A DNA stretch of 64,000 nucleotides, taken from NCBI GenBank assembly GCA_036567785.1, contig DATCTV010000060.1:115934-179933 (forward strand), read 5' to 3'. The notes under the pieces were generated by a model that worked only from the letters and a program-made list of their open reading frames with translations, did no database searches and was not told the origin of the DNA. A program made the position numbers and the translations under genes. Shown here in pieces: positions 19,097 through 27,584 of the stretch (position 1 is the stretch's first letter; each line of letters begins with the position of its first letter). The DNA is from Desulfomonilia bacterium. Its GTDB lineage: Bacteria; Desulfobacterota; Desulfomonilia; UBA1062.

Positions 19097-19678
19097 TTAA
19101 GGCCTCATGTATGTCCCGAAAGATCTGTAATCATCGTTAGAGATATGTCCATCCTGATCGGGTCCATCCAACAGGCTCTTGAAACGGTCTCTCATCATGT
19201 AATCAAACTCCTGCCTGGATAACCTATTGTTCTTGTCACTATCTGCATTATTGAATTTCATCATCCAGTAGGCCCTGCATTCCTGAGTGGTAACATTGCC
19301 GTCATTATTTTTATCCATTTCCCGGTAAACGGGCGCCAGGGTCGGATCCATAATTCCTTTTTTCAGAGCCGTATCACTGCACCAGTAAATAATAAATTTT
19401 TCGACGTCAGGTTCTCCACCTCCATCTTTGTATAGCTGATCGTAATATTTCATCTGTTTTGAAACGTATTCATTCGAAGATATCCTGTTGTCATTGTCTG
19501 TATCATAATCCTTGAAAGTTGATCCTTCATGATCCGATGCGATATTCTCATTATAATCCTGGGTTTTCTGATTACTCGCATCTTCCTGACGGGATTTCAT
19601 ACCTGATGTGCATGAACAAAGACCTAAAATAATGACCGGCAATAAAATTTTAAAAGCAAAATTCCTGTACATATACAT
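19097..19678 (-). CDS. EF-hand lipoprotein
   Basis: 193 residues from ATG 19678, preceded by AGGGG; an in-frame start at 19726 has no ribosome site. A signal peptide ends in an LCSC lipobox, so it is probably lipid-anchored in the envelope. Four EF-hand-like calcium loops follow: [42 protein letters not shown] and [11 protein letters not shown], so a calcium-binding envelope protein is well supported. Function beyond calcium binding is unknown. It is read in the same direction as ssb with a 25-base gap but is probably independent. Confidence 0.8.
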   Translation of the reverse strand: MYMYRNFAFKILLPVIILGLCSCTSGMKSRQEDASNQKTQDYNENIASDHEGSTFKDYDTDNDNRISSNEYVSKQMKYYDQLYKDGGGEPDVEKFIIYWCSDTALKKGIMDPTLAPVYREMDKNNDGNVTTQECRAYWMMKFNNADSDKNNRLSRQEFDYMMRDRFKSLLDGPDQDGHISNDDYRSFGTYMRP

Positions 19679-19850
19679 ACTAACCCCTGTTAAAGGAAAG
19701 ATATTTTTCAAACATGCAAAAGTCAAACTAATTGCTTATATATTCATTGTCAACTCCATAAAGGTCAGAGAACACAGATGGTCTTTATAAGGCATCTGCG
19801 GTTCCTCAGATAAAATCCGGTGGACAACTTTCGGTCTTTACAGATAATAC

Positions 19851-21512
19851 ATGCCTATGAGAAATATTTATAAAACCGTCTCAGGTAATGCACTTATAAT
19901 TGTCCTGATTCTGATTGCTGTCGTGACAGCCCTTTTTTTTATCCTTCCTCTCGGGGGGACAGCAGGACAAATAAAAGAGTCCATCACGTCCTTTGTAATG
20001 AGGACACCGCCAAGATTCATATCCATTGAAGTCAAGGTTAATGATGAGCCCAGGATTATAAGGGCAGGACAGTCGCTTCTTATTCATGGAAACGAAACAC
20101 TCGTTATTACCGGAATAAATGCCAATACATTTTTCAAAAGCTACCTTAATGCAGATATTGAAGGCTTCGGCAAACAGAGTGAACTGAATCAGAGTATTTC
20201 AACAACAGAGATAAGGAACCAGCTTATCGATACCGGTATCAGGTCGATCCCCATCGATATATATTACATCAGCCATGTCATTGCAAAGGTCCCTATTGAG
20301 ATCGAGGTGGGAGAGGATGATTTTATTAAGCAGCTTAAAACAGCCAAAGATGCAAATGAACAGATCACGATCCTTAGAAATGCATTCAACGCCTTCCCCA
20401 AAAACAGCTTTTTCATAAAACAGCTTGAAGACTTGCTGACGAACAAGGGGGACCTTCAGGGCCTTGTCAGCATATATAAAAAGCAGCTGGAAAATGACGG
20501 CCTTGATGAAAACGTATTGACAAAGCTGACAAACACATACATCAGACTCGGCCTTCTTGATGATGCAGAGAAATTGAATACGGACATAATCGGCAACAAC
20601 CAACAGACCGCCCATACCTATTACAGGCTGGCCTTGATTGCAGGGGCAAGGTCTGATCTGGACAAAAAAATTTCATATCTTGAAAAGGGCCTTCTTATAG
20701 ACAGGAAAAGCAACGACATAATCCTTGAGCTGGGAAGAGCCTATGAAGAAAAAGGCGATAAGGCAAAAGCCCTCGAACTTTACAAATCCATCTCGTATGA
20801 ATCCACCAGCAGGGAAGTGCTCATTGCGGTAATTCAGGATGCGGTAAAGAAAAAGGATTATGAAACGGCAGAGCCTCTGCTTAAAAAATATATAGATCTC
20901 TATCCTACAGATAAAAATGCAGTCGCTCTTCTGGGAAAGATAATGGGAAACATCGGTGATCCGGAGTCACAGGTGGAATATTACAAGAAGGCCCTGGCCC
21001 TGTCGCCGAATGACACCGTTGTAATGTTCAACCTTGGTGTAGCCTATGAGAAGGCAGGTAATAACAAGGACGCATTGAAAACATACAGTTCGCTTCTGAA
21101 AATAAAACCGGGTGACCCGGATGCCCTTTCAAGAATATCATCACTTTACCTTAAGCAGGGCCGCAATGCTGAAGCGTACAAGTACTTCAGCATGCTTTCC
21201 GGTTCGAAAGAGACAAAAGAAAACCTGAGAGGACTTGTTGAATCATCTTACGCATTGAATGATCCTCAGAAAACGATAAGCGCATGCAAAAAATACCTTG
21301 CCAGATATCAGGACTATGATGTTGCCTTGATACTGGCAAAAACCCTGGAAAAGGTCGCTGATACCAAATATGGCAGCGTTAAGGCAAAATATGTCAAGGA
21401 CGCCCTTGATGCATATATAGCTGCTGACAAGATCAAGCAGACAGAAGCCGTCGAACAGAAAATTATCGACCTGACTAAAGAGAGAAGAAAACTTCTTAAG
21501 GATTTGAGGTAG
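19851..21512 (+). CDS. membrane-anchored TPR-repeat protein
   Basis: 553 residues. One N-terminal transmembrane segment (NALIIVLILIAVVTALFFIL, residues ~14-33), then a ~130-residue beta-rich domain probably on the periplasmic side, then TPR-type helix pairs from about 170 to 545 (typical: TVVMFNLGVAYEKAGNNKDAL, 'DALSRISSLYLKQGRNAEAY'). TPRs are protein-binding scaffolds. The gene is 18 bases upstream of holB and may share its transcript, though no functional link is obvious. No good ribosome site precedes either ATG (19851, 19857). Confidence 0.75.
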   Translation: MPMRNIYKTVSGNALIIVLILIAVVTALFFILPLGGTAGQIKESITSFVMRTPPRFISIEVKVNDEPRIIRAGQSLLIHGNETLVITGINANTFFKSYLNADIEGFGKQSELNQSISTTEIRNQLIDTGIRSIPIDIYYISHVIAKVPIEIEVGEDDFIKQLKTAKDANEQITILRNAFNAFPKNSFFIKQLEDLLTNKGDLQGLVSIYKKQLENDGLDENVLTKLTNTYIRLGLLDDAEKLNTDIIGNNQQTAHTYYRLALIAGARSDLDKKISYLEKGLLIDRKSNDIILELGRAYEEKGDKAKALELYKSISYESTSREVLIAVIQDAVKKKDYETAEPLLKKYIDLYPTDKNAVALLGKIMGNIGDPESQVEYYKKALALSPNDTVVMFNLGVAYEKAGNNKDALKTYSSLLKIKPGDPDALSRISSLYLKQGRNAEAYKYFSMLSGSKETKENLRGLVESSYALNDPQKTISACKKYLARYQDYDVALILAKTLEKVADTKYGSVKAKYVKDALDAYIAADKIKQTEAVEQKIIDLTKERRKLLKDLR

Positions 21513-21530
21513 TACAAAAGAAATATTGCC

Positions 21531-22451
21531 ATGTGGAAACAAATAATAAGCCATCACAATGAAATAGAGCTTCTCAAATCTTATGTTCAGACAGACAAGA
21601 TTCCACGGACACTTCTCTTTTCAGGTATGAAGGGGATAGGAAAAAGCATGGTGGCCCTTGAATTTTTCAAGGCGCTTAACTGCATTGCATCACCTGCAGA
21701 ACCATGTGATAAATGCGGCAGTTGCATAAAAGCAGCCAGCGGGAATCACCCCGATTTCATTAAAATTATCCCGGATGGTTCTGAAATAAAAATAGACGAT
21801 ATCCGTAGAGTACTTAATGAACTCGGCCTGAAACCTTTTCTTGCAAGATACAGAGTCGTTGTCATAGAGCCGGCCGAGATGCTTAACAAATCCAGCGCCA
21901 ACATACTTTTAAAATCCCTTGAAGAACCTCCCAATACTACAATATTCATTTTAATCAGCCATAAACCAGGCCTGCTGCTGCCGACAATTATTTCGAGATG
22001 TCAGGAGATCACATTCAAACCGATAGCATCTGACAATTCAGAGATTAATATTGATCCGGTCATCCTGAGACTGACCTCCGGTGCAATCGGAGGCATTCTT
22101 GACAGCGATCTTGAGTATGTTTCCTTTATAAGAAACAAAATAATCAATATTCTTCACGGCAGTGACCCTTTCAGTACTGCGGAATCCGTCGCAAGAAAAG
22201 ACGGTGATATAATGATTGCATTTTCCATCATTGAATCTTTCATAAGGGATTTTATGGTTGCGCATCTCGGAAGCAGCCATGTCATCAATGAAGAAGTGCT
22301 TTTGCTTCCTCTAAACAATATGGACAGTTATTATTTTGATAGCATTTTAAAAACACTTAATGAAATCAGGTCTATGAGGGACAGTAGTATCAATCTGAAG
22401 ACAGCCCTCAGCGGAATTTTTTACCAGATGGGCGATATAATACAAAGATGA
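21531..22451 (+). CDS. holB: DNA polymerase III delta-prime subunit
   Basis: 306 residues. AAA+ clamp-loader fold: P-loop GMKGIGKS, the four-Cys zinc site within CDKCGSC plus an upstream Cys, the segment DDIRRVLNELGLKPF, the DEAD-box equivalent VVVIEPAEMLN, the sensor region ANILLKSLEEPPNTT and ISRCQ. These are standard for delta-prime/HolB, which with tau and delta loads the beta clamp at the replication fork. The acidic box reads EPAE rather than DExx, as expected for a subunit that does not hydrolyse ATP. It ends 24 bases from the convergent Smr gene. Confidence 0.9.
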   Translation: MWKQIISHHNEIELLKSYVQTDKIPRTLLFSGMKGIGKSMVALEFFKALNCIASPAEPCDKCGSCIKAASGNHPDFIKIIPDGSEIKIDDIRRVLNELGLKPFLARYRVVVIEPAEMLNKSSANILLKSLEEPPNTTIFILISHKPGLLLPTIISRCQEITFKPIASDNSEINIDPVILRLTSGAIGGILDSDLEYVSFIRNKIINILHGSDPFSTAESVARKDGDIMIAFSIIESFIRDFMVAHLGSSHVINEEVLLLPLNNMDSYYFDSILKTLNEIRSMRDSSINLKTALSGIFYQMGDIIQR

Positions 22452-22474
22452 AACCGGATTTCTTTTAAAAAATA

Positions 22475-23182
22475 CTATGCTGTTCTTTTTATCCTCTTTT
22501 TTTTATCAGGCCTTGCTTTTAAAAGTACGTACACTGCACCTGTACCGCCGTCGCAAGGTCTGGCCGAACAGAATGCCAGAATATATCCGGAGAGGGGCCC
22601 TGAAGACAGCCAGTTGATGACATGATTTTTGAGAACAGGGCCTTCATGGGATTTAAGACCACGGCCATGAATAATCATAATGCACCGGTACCCCATTGAA
22701 TAACTGTTTCTGACAAACAGAGAGACTTTTTCTTTAGCCTCTTCAGCCATAAAACCATGAAGATCCAGATAAGACTGCACGGCCAGTTCTCCATTTTTCA
22801 ATTTCTCAATTATCAAAGGTTCAAGGGTTATTATATGCCCTTCAACATATTCCCCTGTCTGCCTTATATCAAACCTTGTGCCGCCACTTACTATAGCCCT
22901 CAGAACATTCATAACTTCAACATTATCAGAGTTTATCGATTTGCTTATGTTGTCCAGATACATCACTTTATCCGCTGGTTCAGGTGTGATCCTGTTATGC
23001 TCCAGACGCTTCGTACCAGCCATTGCCGCGTTAAAGACATCTTCATCAGTTAGATCAGTGGTCACTTGAGGTTTTATCTCAGGTTTTTTCGTTTTATCCT
23101 GTTCAGGTTTGCTTTTGACAGACACCACGCTTTTAAGAATATCGAACGGTGTATTGAATCCGGCCTCTTTTTTCATTATCAT
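22475..23182 (-). CDS. Smr-domain protein
   Basis: 235 residues. The C-terminal ~85 residues are an Smr domain, related to the MutS2 C-terminus, with LDLHG, VRNSYSMGYRCIMIIHGRG and TGAVYVLL. Stand-alone Smr proteins in this size class are putative nucleases acting on branched or stalled nucleic acids. The N-terminus starts FNTPFDILKSVV, a conserved opening in similar proteins, so the start near 23182 (or 23176) is reasonable, but there is no Shine-Dalgarno. Only 9 bases separate a strong intrinsic terminator from the ATG, so expression should depend on read-through or another start. Confidence 0.82.
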   Translation of the reverse strand: MIMKKEAGFNTPFDILKSVVSVKSKPEQDKTKKPEIKPQVTTDLTDEDVFNAAMAGTKRLEHNRITPEPADKVMYLDNISKSINSDNVEVMNVLRAIVSGGTRFDIRQTGEYVEGHIITLEPLIIEKLKNGELAVQSYLDLHGFMAEEAKEKVSLFVRNSYSMGYRCIMIIHGRGLKSHEGPVLKNHVINWLSSGPLSGYILAFCSARPCDGGTGAVYVLLKARPDKKKRIKRTA

Positions 23183-23191
23183 CTAAATAGC

Positions 23192-23229
23192 AAAAAAAAA
23201 GGGCCCACTCAATAAGGTGGTAGTGGGCC
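23192..23229 (-). terminator. intrinsic terminator upstream of the Smr gene
   Basis: Perfect 8-base stem (23202-23209 with 23222-23229, GC-rich: GGCCCACT/AGTGGGCC), a 12-base loop and nine U residues (23192-23200) when read on the minus strand. On the plus strand the stem is followed by A residues, so it works only toward the Smr gene. Confidence 0.8.
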
Positions 23230-23270
23230 TAAAAAAGGAGGTCTATAGCCCATAGACTTGTGCTATAGCT
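23192..23270 (-). ncRNA. putative small RNA / attenuator leader with CCUCC loop
   Basis: On the minus strand a consensus-like promoter is followed by ~79 bases ending in an intrinsic terminator, all within the gap between the divergent LysR gene and the Smr gene. In the RNA, a 6-base stem (plus-strand 23241-23246 with 23252-23257) can alternate with a 7-base stem (23243-23249 with 23262-23268). It is followed by the single-stranded anti-Shine-Dalgarno sequence CCUCC (23237-23241) and the terminator. It could be a stand-alone small RNA or an attenuator controlling the Smr gene. I recognise no known RNA family. Confidence 0.5.
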
Positions 23271-23276
23271 TATAAG

Positions 23277-23306
23277 TATATATAAGGATAATTAAACATA
23301 TGTCAA
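23277..23306 (-). promoter_or_regulatory. promoter of the leader/small RNA
   Basis: Minus-strand TTGACA (plus 23301-23306) with TATATA 18 bases further (plus 23277-23282; an overlapping choice gives 16). The -35 is perfect. The start would fall near 23270. Confidence 0.6.
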
Positions 23307-23369
23307 ATATATTTATCCAATGACGTTATTAAAGAAAATTAAATGTAACAGGCCCCGTTTGGAGGGAAA

Positions 23370-24272
23370 ATGAATATTCATCAGGTAAGAATTTTTTATA
23401 TAGCTGCTCAAACTCTTAGTATTACAAAAACGGCAAAAAAACTTCACCTTTCACAGCCTTCGGTTAGCATCCAGATAAAAGATCTCGAAGATTCCCTTAA
23501 TGTTAGACTGTTTGACAGAATAAGCAGGAAAATATCACTGACCGATGCAGGACAGGTGTTTTATGAATACTCTGGAAGGATAATTTCTCTTATTGAAGAA
23601 ACCAAAGCGGTGATGAGCGAGTTCGGGACCGGCGATAAAGGAAAAATTATTATTGGCGCCCCGAACACAATAGGTATCTATATACTCCCGCGTTTTCTTG
23701 GAAAGTTCAAAGAACTTTTCCCGAAAGCCGAAATATCTCTTCATTCATTAAACAGACAGGAAGCAACAGATCAGGTACTTTCAGGTGAAATTGACTTTGC
23801 ATTTGTGCAGATGATTCCAAAGCATCCTGACCTTAAATCAGAATTTTTCATGAAGGATGAACTCGTCATTATCTGTTCGAACAAACACAAATGGGCAAAA
23901 CTTCCTTATCTGACTATTGAAAAAATCAAAGAAGAGCCTGTCGAGGTTATCGCCAGGGAAGAAGGTTCAGGAACAAGAGACATTATCGACTACATGAGCA
24001 GGAAATACAATATCGAAGTCAAGATTGCCATGGAACTGACAAGTACTGAAGCTGTCAAGGCATCTGTGGAAGCCAATCTTGGCGTTGCTATCCTGTCAAG
24101 AAACGTGGTCAGCAGGGAGGTCAGAGAAGGATCTCTGTCAGCTCTTACAGTTAAAGGCATCGATTCGCATAGAGAATTTTTCATTGTTTACAATAAGAAG
24201 CGCAAGTTTATGTCTATGATGAAAAAATTCTATGAATTCATGCTTGAAACCAGGAACACTATAGAGGAATGA
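23370..24272 (+). CDS. LysR-family transcriptional regulator
   Basis: 300 residues. An N-terminal winged helix (HTH about 18-37: SITKTAKKLHLSQPSVSIQI) and a two-lobed effector domain from ~90 (GKIIIGAPNTIGIYILPRFL; GSGTRDIIDY; EANLGVAILSRNVV), like CysB/CysL-type members. The effector is unknown. GGAGGG lies 4 bases before the ATG. It is divergent from the Smr gene and its putative leader RNA, and is followed by a small coiled-coil gene. LysR regulators often control a divergent neighbour, so the small-RNA promoter is a candidate target. Confidence 0.9.
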   Translation: MNIHQVRIFYIAAQTLSITKTAKKLHLSQPSVSIQIKDLEDSLNVRLFDRISRKISLTDAGQVFYEYSGRIISLIEETKAVMSEFGTGDKGKIIIGAPNTIGIYILPRFLGKFKELFPKAEISLHSLNRQEATDQVLSGEIDFAFVQMIPKHPDLKSEFFMKDELVIICSNKHKWAKLPYLTIEKIKEEPVEVIAREEGSGTRDIIDYMSRKYNIEVKIAMELTSTEAVKASVEANLGVAILSRNVVSREVREGSLSALTVKGIDSHREFFIVYNKKRKFMSMMKKFYEFMLETRNTIEE

Positions 24273-24317
24273 ATGAGATAAAAGATACGAAAAGAATTGT
24301 TTGATAAGGAGGAAACC

Positions 24318-24509
24318 ATGTTAAATCTTGAAGTCAGTAAAGAAGAACTTGGCCTTATCAGCATGCTGTTAAAAAAAGAAGAGGTTGTAATGAGAATTGA
24401 GCTTCATCATGCGCGCACGTATGAATTCAAGGATATGCTCAAAGAACGTGACAAGATAGTAATCGGCTTGCTCGAACGTATCAGTAAAATCCTCCCCGAG
24501 TCGGCATAG
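24318..24509 (+). CDS. small helical hypothetical protein
   Basis: 63 residues from ATG 24318, preceded by AAGGAGG with 6 bases of spacing, a strong start. The sequence is helical and charged (EVSKEELGLISMLLKKEEV then HHARTYEFKDMLKERDKIV), compatible with a helical hairpin. No membrane segment and no known family recognised. It is 45 bases after the LysR gene and may be in its transcript. Confidence 0.6.
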   Translation: MLNLEVSKEELGLISMLLKKEEVVMRIELHHARTYEFKDMLKERDKIVIGLLERISKILPESA

Positions 24510-24564
24510 CAGTCCCTCCCAAAGGCAGTAATATTATAACTCCGGCTTTTTTAAGAAGGAGTTT

Positions 24565-24687
24565 ATGATTGTTGTATTGTCAAAATCCTGTGTATATGCA
24601 ATTAAACTCACATCAGAAAAATCTGCGCAGAAAATGTGCTTAATAAGGATTTCATCATGCCCTCCAAAAAGTCTGATAATTACATAA
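24565..24687 (+). pseudogene. remnant of an Rrf2-family regulator gene
   Basis: An ORF of 40 residues with a strong AAGGAG ribosome site starts MIVVLSKSCVYAIKLTSEKS. The first 13 residues match the characteristic beginning of Rrf2 regulators (Leu-Ser-Lys-Ser-Cys-x-Tyr-Ala-Ile), after which the similarity stops. It overlaps the start of the CDF gene by 31 bases. I read it as the 5' stump of a deleted Rrf2 gene; it could alternatively be translated as a leader peptide for the transporter gene. Confidence 0.4.
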
Positions 24688-25631
24688 AAAAAACAAGGGT
24701 TGCCACTCTATCCGTTGCATCGAACTCAATTCTTGTTCTTTTGAAGCTCATAGTCGGCATAATGATCGGATCAGTGTCGATCATATCGGAAGCGATACAC
24801 TCAGGAGTTGACCTTCTCGCTGCGGTGATTGCATTGTTTTCAGTACGCACATCAGGTATCCCTGCAGACAGGAAGCATCCCTGGGGTCACGGCAAGATTG
24901 AGAATATATCGGGAACCATTGAAGCCATCCTTATATTTCTAGCTGCTGCCTGGATCATTTATGAAGCAATCCACAAACTCATCAACCCGACAGGTGTCGG
25001 TGAAACCGGTCTGGGCGTTATTGTAATGCTCATATCGGTTACGGTGAACATTATTGTTTCGCATAACCTTTTCAAAGTCGGAAAAGAGACCGATTCAGTG
25101 GCCCTTATGGCGGATGCGTGGCATTTGAGGACCGATGTCTATACATCGGGCGGCGTCATGATCGGAATGGCAGCCCTATACATCGATGATATTATGAAAC
25201 TCCCCTTCAACCTCCACTGGGTTGACCCTGTTGCAGCTATGGTTGTCGCACTCATGATAATCAAAGCCGCTTTCCAACTCACCAGGGAATCTGCAAAGGA
25301 TCTGTTGGATGCAGGTCTGCCTTCTTCTGAGATAAATTGGATCCGCGAGCTTGTAATCATGCACAGGCCACAGGTCCTCGGGCTTCATCAACTGCGCACC
25401 AGAAAAGCAGGCCACTTCAGATTTGTGGAATTTCATCTCATGGTCGATCCTAACATGACGGTGGAGGCCTCTCATGAAATTACCGATGACCTTACAATGC
25501 ACATTTCCGAACACTTTCCCGACACAAGCGTTACAATTCATGTCGAGCCGTGCAACGATAAATGTACACCGAAATGTGTCGAAGGCTGCTTTTTGAACGA
25601 ATCAGAACGAAGAAATCAGCTTAAGTTTTAA
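24657..25631 (+). CDS. cation diffusion facilitator metal exporter
   Basis: 324 residues from ATG 24657 (AAGGA upstream; a GTG at 24636 is possible). Six membrane segments are expected, with the metal-site residues H48 and D52 in EAIHSGVD and the second half-site in ADAWHLRTD (His and Asp). A C-terminal cytoplasmic domain (~205-300) carries HFRFVEFHLMV. CDF proteins export Zn2+, Co2+, Fe2+ or Mn2+ by proton exchange; the H-D/H-D site is most often seen with Zn/Cd, but specificity cannot be fixed. Unusual: the protein ends in a Cys-rich tail (CNDKCTPKCVEGC) that could bind metal. Confidence 0.88.
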   Translation: MPSKKSDNYIKKTRVATLSVASNSILVLLKLIVGIMIGSVSIISEAIHSGVDLLAAVIALFSVRTSGIPADRKHPWGHGKIENISGTIEAILIFLAAAWIIYEAIHKLINPTGVGETGLGVIVMLISVTVNIIVSHNLFKVGKETDSVALMADAWHLRTDVYTSGGVMIGMAALYIDDIMKLPFNLHWVDPVAAMVVALMIIKAAFQLTRESAKDLLDAGLPSSEINWIRELVIMHRPQVLGLHQLRTRKAGHFRFVEFHLMVDPNMTVEASHEITDDLTMHISEHFPDTSVTIHVEPCNDKCTPKCVEGCFLNESERRNQLKF

Positions 25632-25644
25632 TCCAAACATTCCT

Positions 25645-25674
25645 ATATAAGTAAATATGAGTTAATATAAGTAT
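25645..25674 (+). repeat. ATATAAGTA direct repeat upstream of the tungstate operon
   Basis: ATATAAGTA occurs at 25645-25653 and again at 25665-25673, exactly 20 bases apart (about two helical turns). The repeat sits in the 89-base gap before the operon's regulator gene. The spacing makes a tandem operator for the regulator plausible, but the sequence is AT-rich and could partly be chance. Confidence 0.4.
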
Positions 25675-25720
25675 CTTTTTTCTGGACATCATATAAATTT
25701 CGCTTTATTAGAAAACGGTC

Positions 25721-26638
25721 ATGTCAAAAGAAATGATGAATACAAAAGAGGTTGCCTCCTACCTCGAAATACACGAAAAACAGGTTTACGCCCTAATAAA
25801 GGAAAGCAAGCTCCCGTGCACCAAGGCTACCGGAAAATGGATTTTCCCGAAGCACATGATCGATTCATGGATTGAAGATAATGCCAGGGCCGGAATGCAC
25901 CAGGCAAAGGAAAAGGCCGCCCGTGTGCCGGGTGCTCTCCTTGCCGCCGGCAGCAACGATCCGGTTCTCGATCTCCTGCTTTCAAAAATCAGATTATTAT
26001 ATCCTGACATCTTCATATTCTCTGCCAACACCGGGAGTTCTCAGGGACTCACCGCGCTGGGGAATGGCCTGGTCGATATTGCATGGTCTCACCTGTTCGA
26101 TAAGGAAACCGGACAATATACAATCCCTTTCATTTCAAGGTTAGCACCGGGTCTTGATGCAGTAGTTGTGAACATGTTTACACGGGAGACAGGCATTGTA
26201 ACATCCGCTGAAAACCCTGAACATATAAAAACAATAGCTGATTTCGGCAGAGAAAATATCAGGATAATAAACCGCCAGACAGGTTCAGGCACAAGGCTTC
26301 TGCTTGATGACCTTATCGAAAAGGCTCATATCGAGCCCTCATCGATATATGGTTATGACAATACGGTTTTTACCCATCTGGAAGTTGGACTCGCCGTGTT
26401 GTCTGGAAATGCAGATGCAGGTATCGCCACAGGTTCGGTTGCATCCATGCTGGGGCTTAATTTCGTTCCGCTTTCAAATGAAAAATTCGACATGGTGCTT
26501 TTCAGAGATAATTTTTTCAAACGCCAGGTTCAGGCCCTGATATCTGTTTTAAGGTCCGATGAATTCAAAAACCAGGCTTATGCATTCGGGCATTACGATT
26601 TTAAAAACTCGGGCATGGTTGTTTGGCCTGAAAAATAA
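25721..26638 (+). CDS. HTH regulator with molybdate/tungstate-binding-like domain
   Basis: 305 residues. Residues 1-55 are an excisionase/MerR-type HTH (NTKEVASYLEIHEKQVYALI, then KWIFPKHMIDSWI). Residues ~75-300 are a periplasmic-binding-protein-like domain of the COG1910 kind, with GSNDPVLDLLL, ANTGSSQGLTAL and RQTGSGTRLLLDDL. In such proteins a substrate-binding fold senses an oxyanion and controls DNA binding. First gene of the tup operon, 15 bases before tupA, it is presumably the tungstate/molybdate-responsive regulator, with the direct repeat upstream as a possible operator. Three nearby ATGs (25721, 25733, 25736) leave the exact start open. Confidence 0.88.
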   Translation: MSKEMMNTKEVASYLEIHEKQVYALIKESKLPCTKATGKWIFPKHMIDSWIEDNARAGMHQAKEKAARVPGALLAAGSNDPVLDLLLSKIRLLYPDIFIFSANTGSSQGLTALGNGLVDIAWSHLFDKETGQYTIPFISRLAPGLDAVVVNMFTRETGIVTSAENPEHIKTIADFGRENIRIINRQTGSGTRLLLDDLIEKAHIEPSSIYGYDNTVFTHLEVGLAVLSGNADAGIATGSVASMLGLNFVPLSNEKFDMVLFRDNFFKRQVQALISVLRSDEFKNQAYAFGHYDFKNSGMVVWPEK

Positions 26639-26653
26639 AAGGAGATTATTATT

Positions 26654-27490
26654 ATGAAAAAGCAATTTCTGACTGTATTCATTGCCCTTTTTACTGCGTT
26701 AATGCTTGCCGCACCGGCTCAGGCGGCATCTGCCGACAAGACCGTCATCCTCGCGACAACGACAAGCACACAGGACACAGGCCTTCTTGACGAACTTCTG
26801 CCCATATTCGAAAAAGAAACCGGCTATTTTGTCAAAACAATAGCAGTCGGCTCGGGTCAGGCAATAGCAATGGGCAAAAGGGGCGAGGCGGACGTACTGC
26901 TTGTTCATTCCCCTGATGCGGAAAAAGAGTTCGTGGATGCAGGAAACGGAATAAACCGTAAGCTTGTCATGCACAATGATTTCATAATTATCGGACCCTC
27001 GGCAGACCCAGCCAAAATAAAATCAGCCAAAACAGCAAAGGAAGCAATGAAGCTCATAGCCGACAGCGGCTCTTTGTTCATTTCCCGAGGCGACAATTCA
27101 GGTACGCATGTAAAGGAAAAGAACCTCTGGAAAGCGGCGGGCATAAACCCTGAAGGCCAGAAATGGTATCAGCAGACCGGACTCGGTATGGGACAGACAC
27201 TCAATATCGCAGCCGAAAAGAACGGCTATACCCTTACGGACAGAGGCACATACCTCTCATTGAAGAAAAACCTCGGACTGGTCATCCTCTGTGAGGGTGA
27301 TAAAAGCCTGCTCAATATTTATCATGTGATCGAGGTCAATCCCGCAAAGTTCCCGAAAGTAAATGCGGCAGGAGCCCAGGCGTTCTCCGACTTCATGGTC
27401 TCAAAAAAAACCCAAGCCTTTATAGAAAAATTCGGCGTGAAAAAATACGGTTCACCACTGTTCTTCCCTGACGCAGGCAAAGCCGAATAG
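26654..27490 (+). CDS. tupA: tungstate ABC transporter substrate-binding protein
   Basis: 278 residues with a signal peptide cleaved after about residue 24 (APAQAASA). The mature start carries ATTTSTQDTGLLDEL, the TTTS-x-x-D signature of TupA proteins, which bind tungstate very tightly and prefer it to molybdate. Further conserved parts are VGSGQAIAMGKRGEADVLLVH and RGDNSGTH. GGAG lies upstream of the ATG. Between tupA and tupB is a hairpin that probably lowers downstream expression relative to the binding protein. TupA and WtpA/ModA differ by these motifs, so the tungstate call is fairly secure, though molybdate could also be bound. Confidence 0.92.
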   Translation: MKKQFLTVFIALFTALMLAAPAQAASADKTVILATTTSTQDTGLLDELLPIFEKETGYFVKTIAVGSGQAIAMGKRGEADVLLVHSPDAEKEFVDAGNGINRKLVMHNDFIIIGPSADPAKIKSAKTAKEAMKLIADSGSLFISRGDNSGTHVKEKNLWKAAGINPEGQKWYQQTGLGMGQTLNIAAEKNGYTLTDRGTYLSLKKNLGLVILCEGDKSLLNIYHVIEVNPAKFPKVNAAGAQAFSDFMVSKKTQAFIEKFGVKKYGSPLFFPDAGKAE

Positions 27491-27544
27491 AAAATATTAA
27501 TATTTTGAACTCAATCCGGCAATTTATCCTTATTTCTGCTTAGC

Positions 27545-27578
27545 GGGCCTTTCCCTAAACAAGGAAGGCCCTTATATT
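27545..27578 (+). terminator. attenuating hairpin between tupA and tupB
   Basis: Arms 27545-27554 and 27563-27571 (GGGCCTTTCC / GGAAGGCCC, one bulged T) form a GC-rich stem with an 8-base loop followed by TTATATTT. The weak U-tract suggests partial termination or 3'-end protection of tupA mRNA. Confidence 0.6.
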
Positions 27579-27584
27579 TAAACA

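Noticed and set aside
23271..23279. TATAAGTAT shared by the tup regulator promoter and the small-RNA promoter
   Set aside because: A 9-mer this AT-rich is expected by chance in AT-rich promoter gaps, and the small-RNA copy overlaps its own -10 region.
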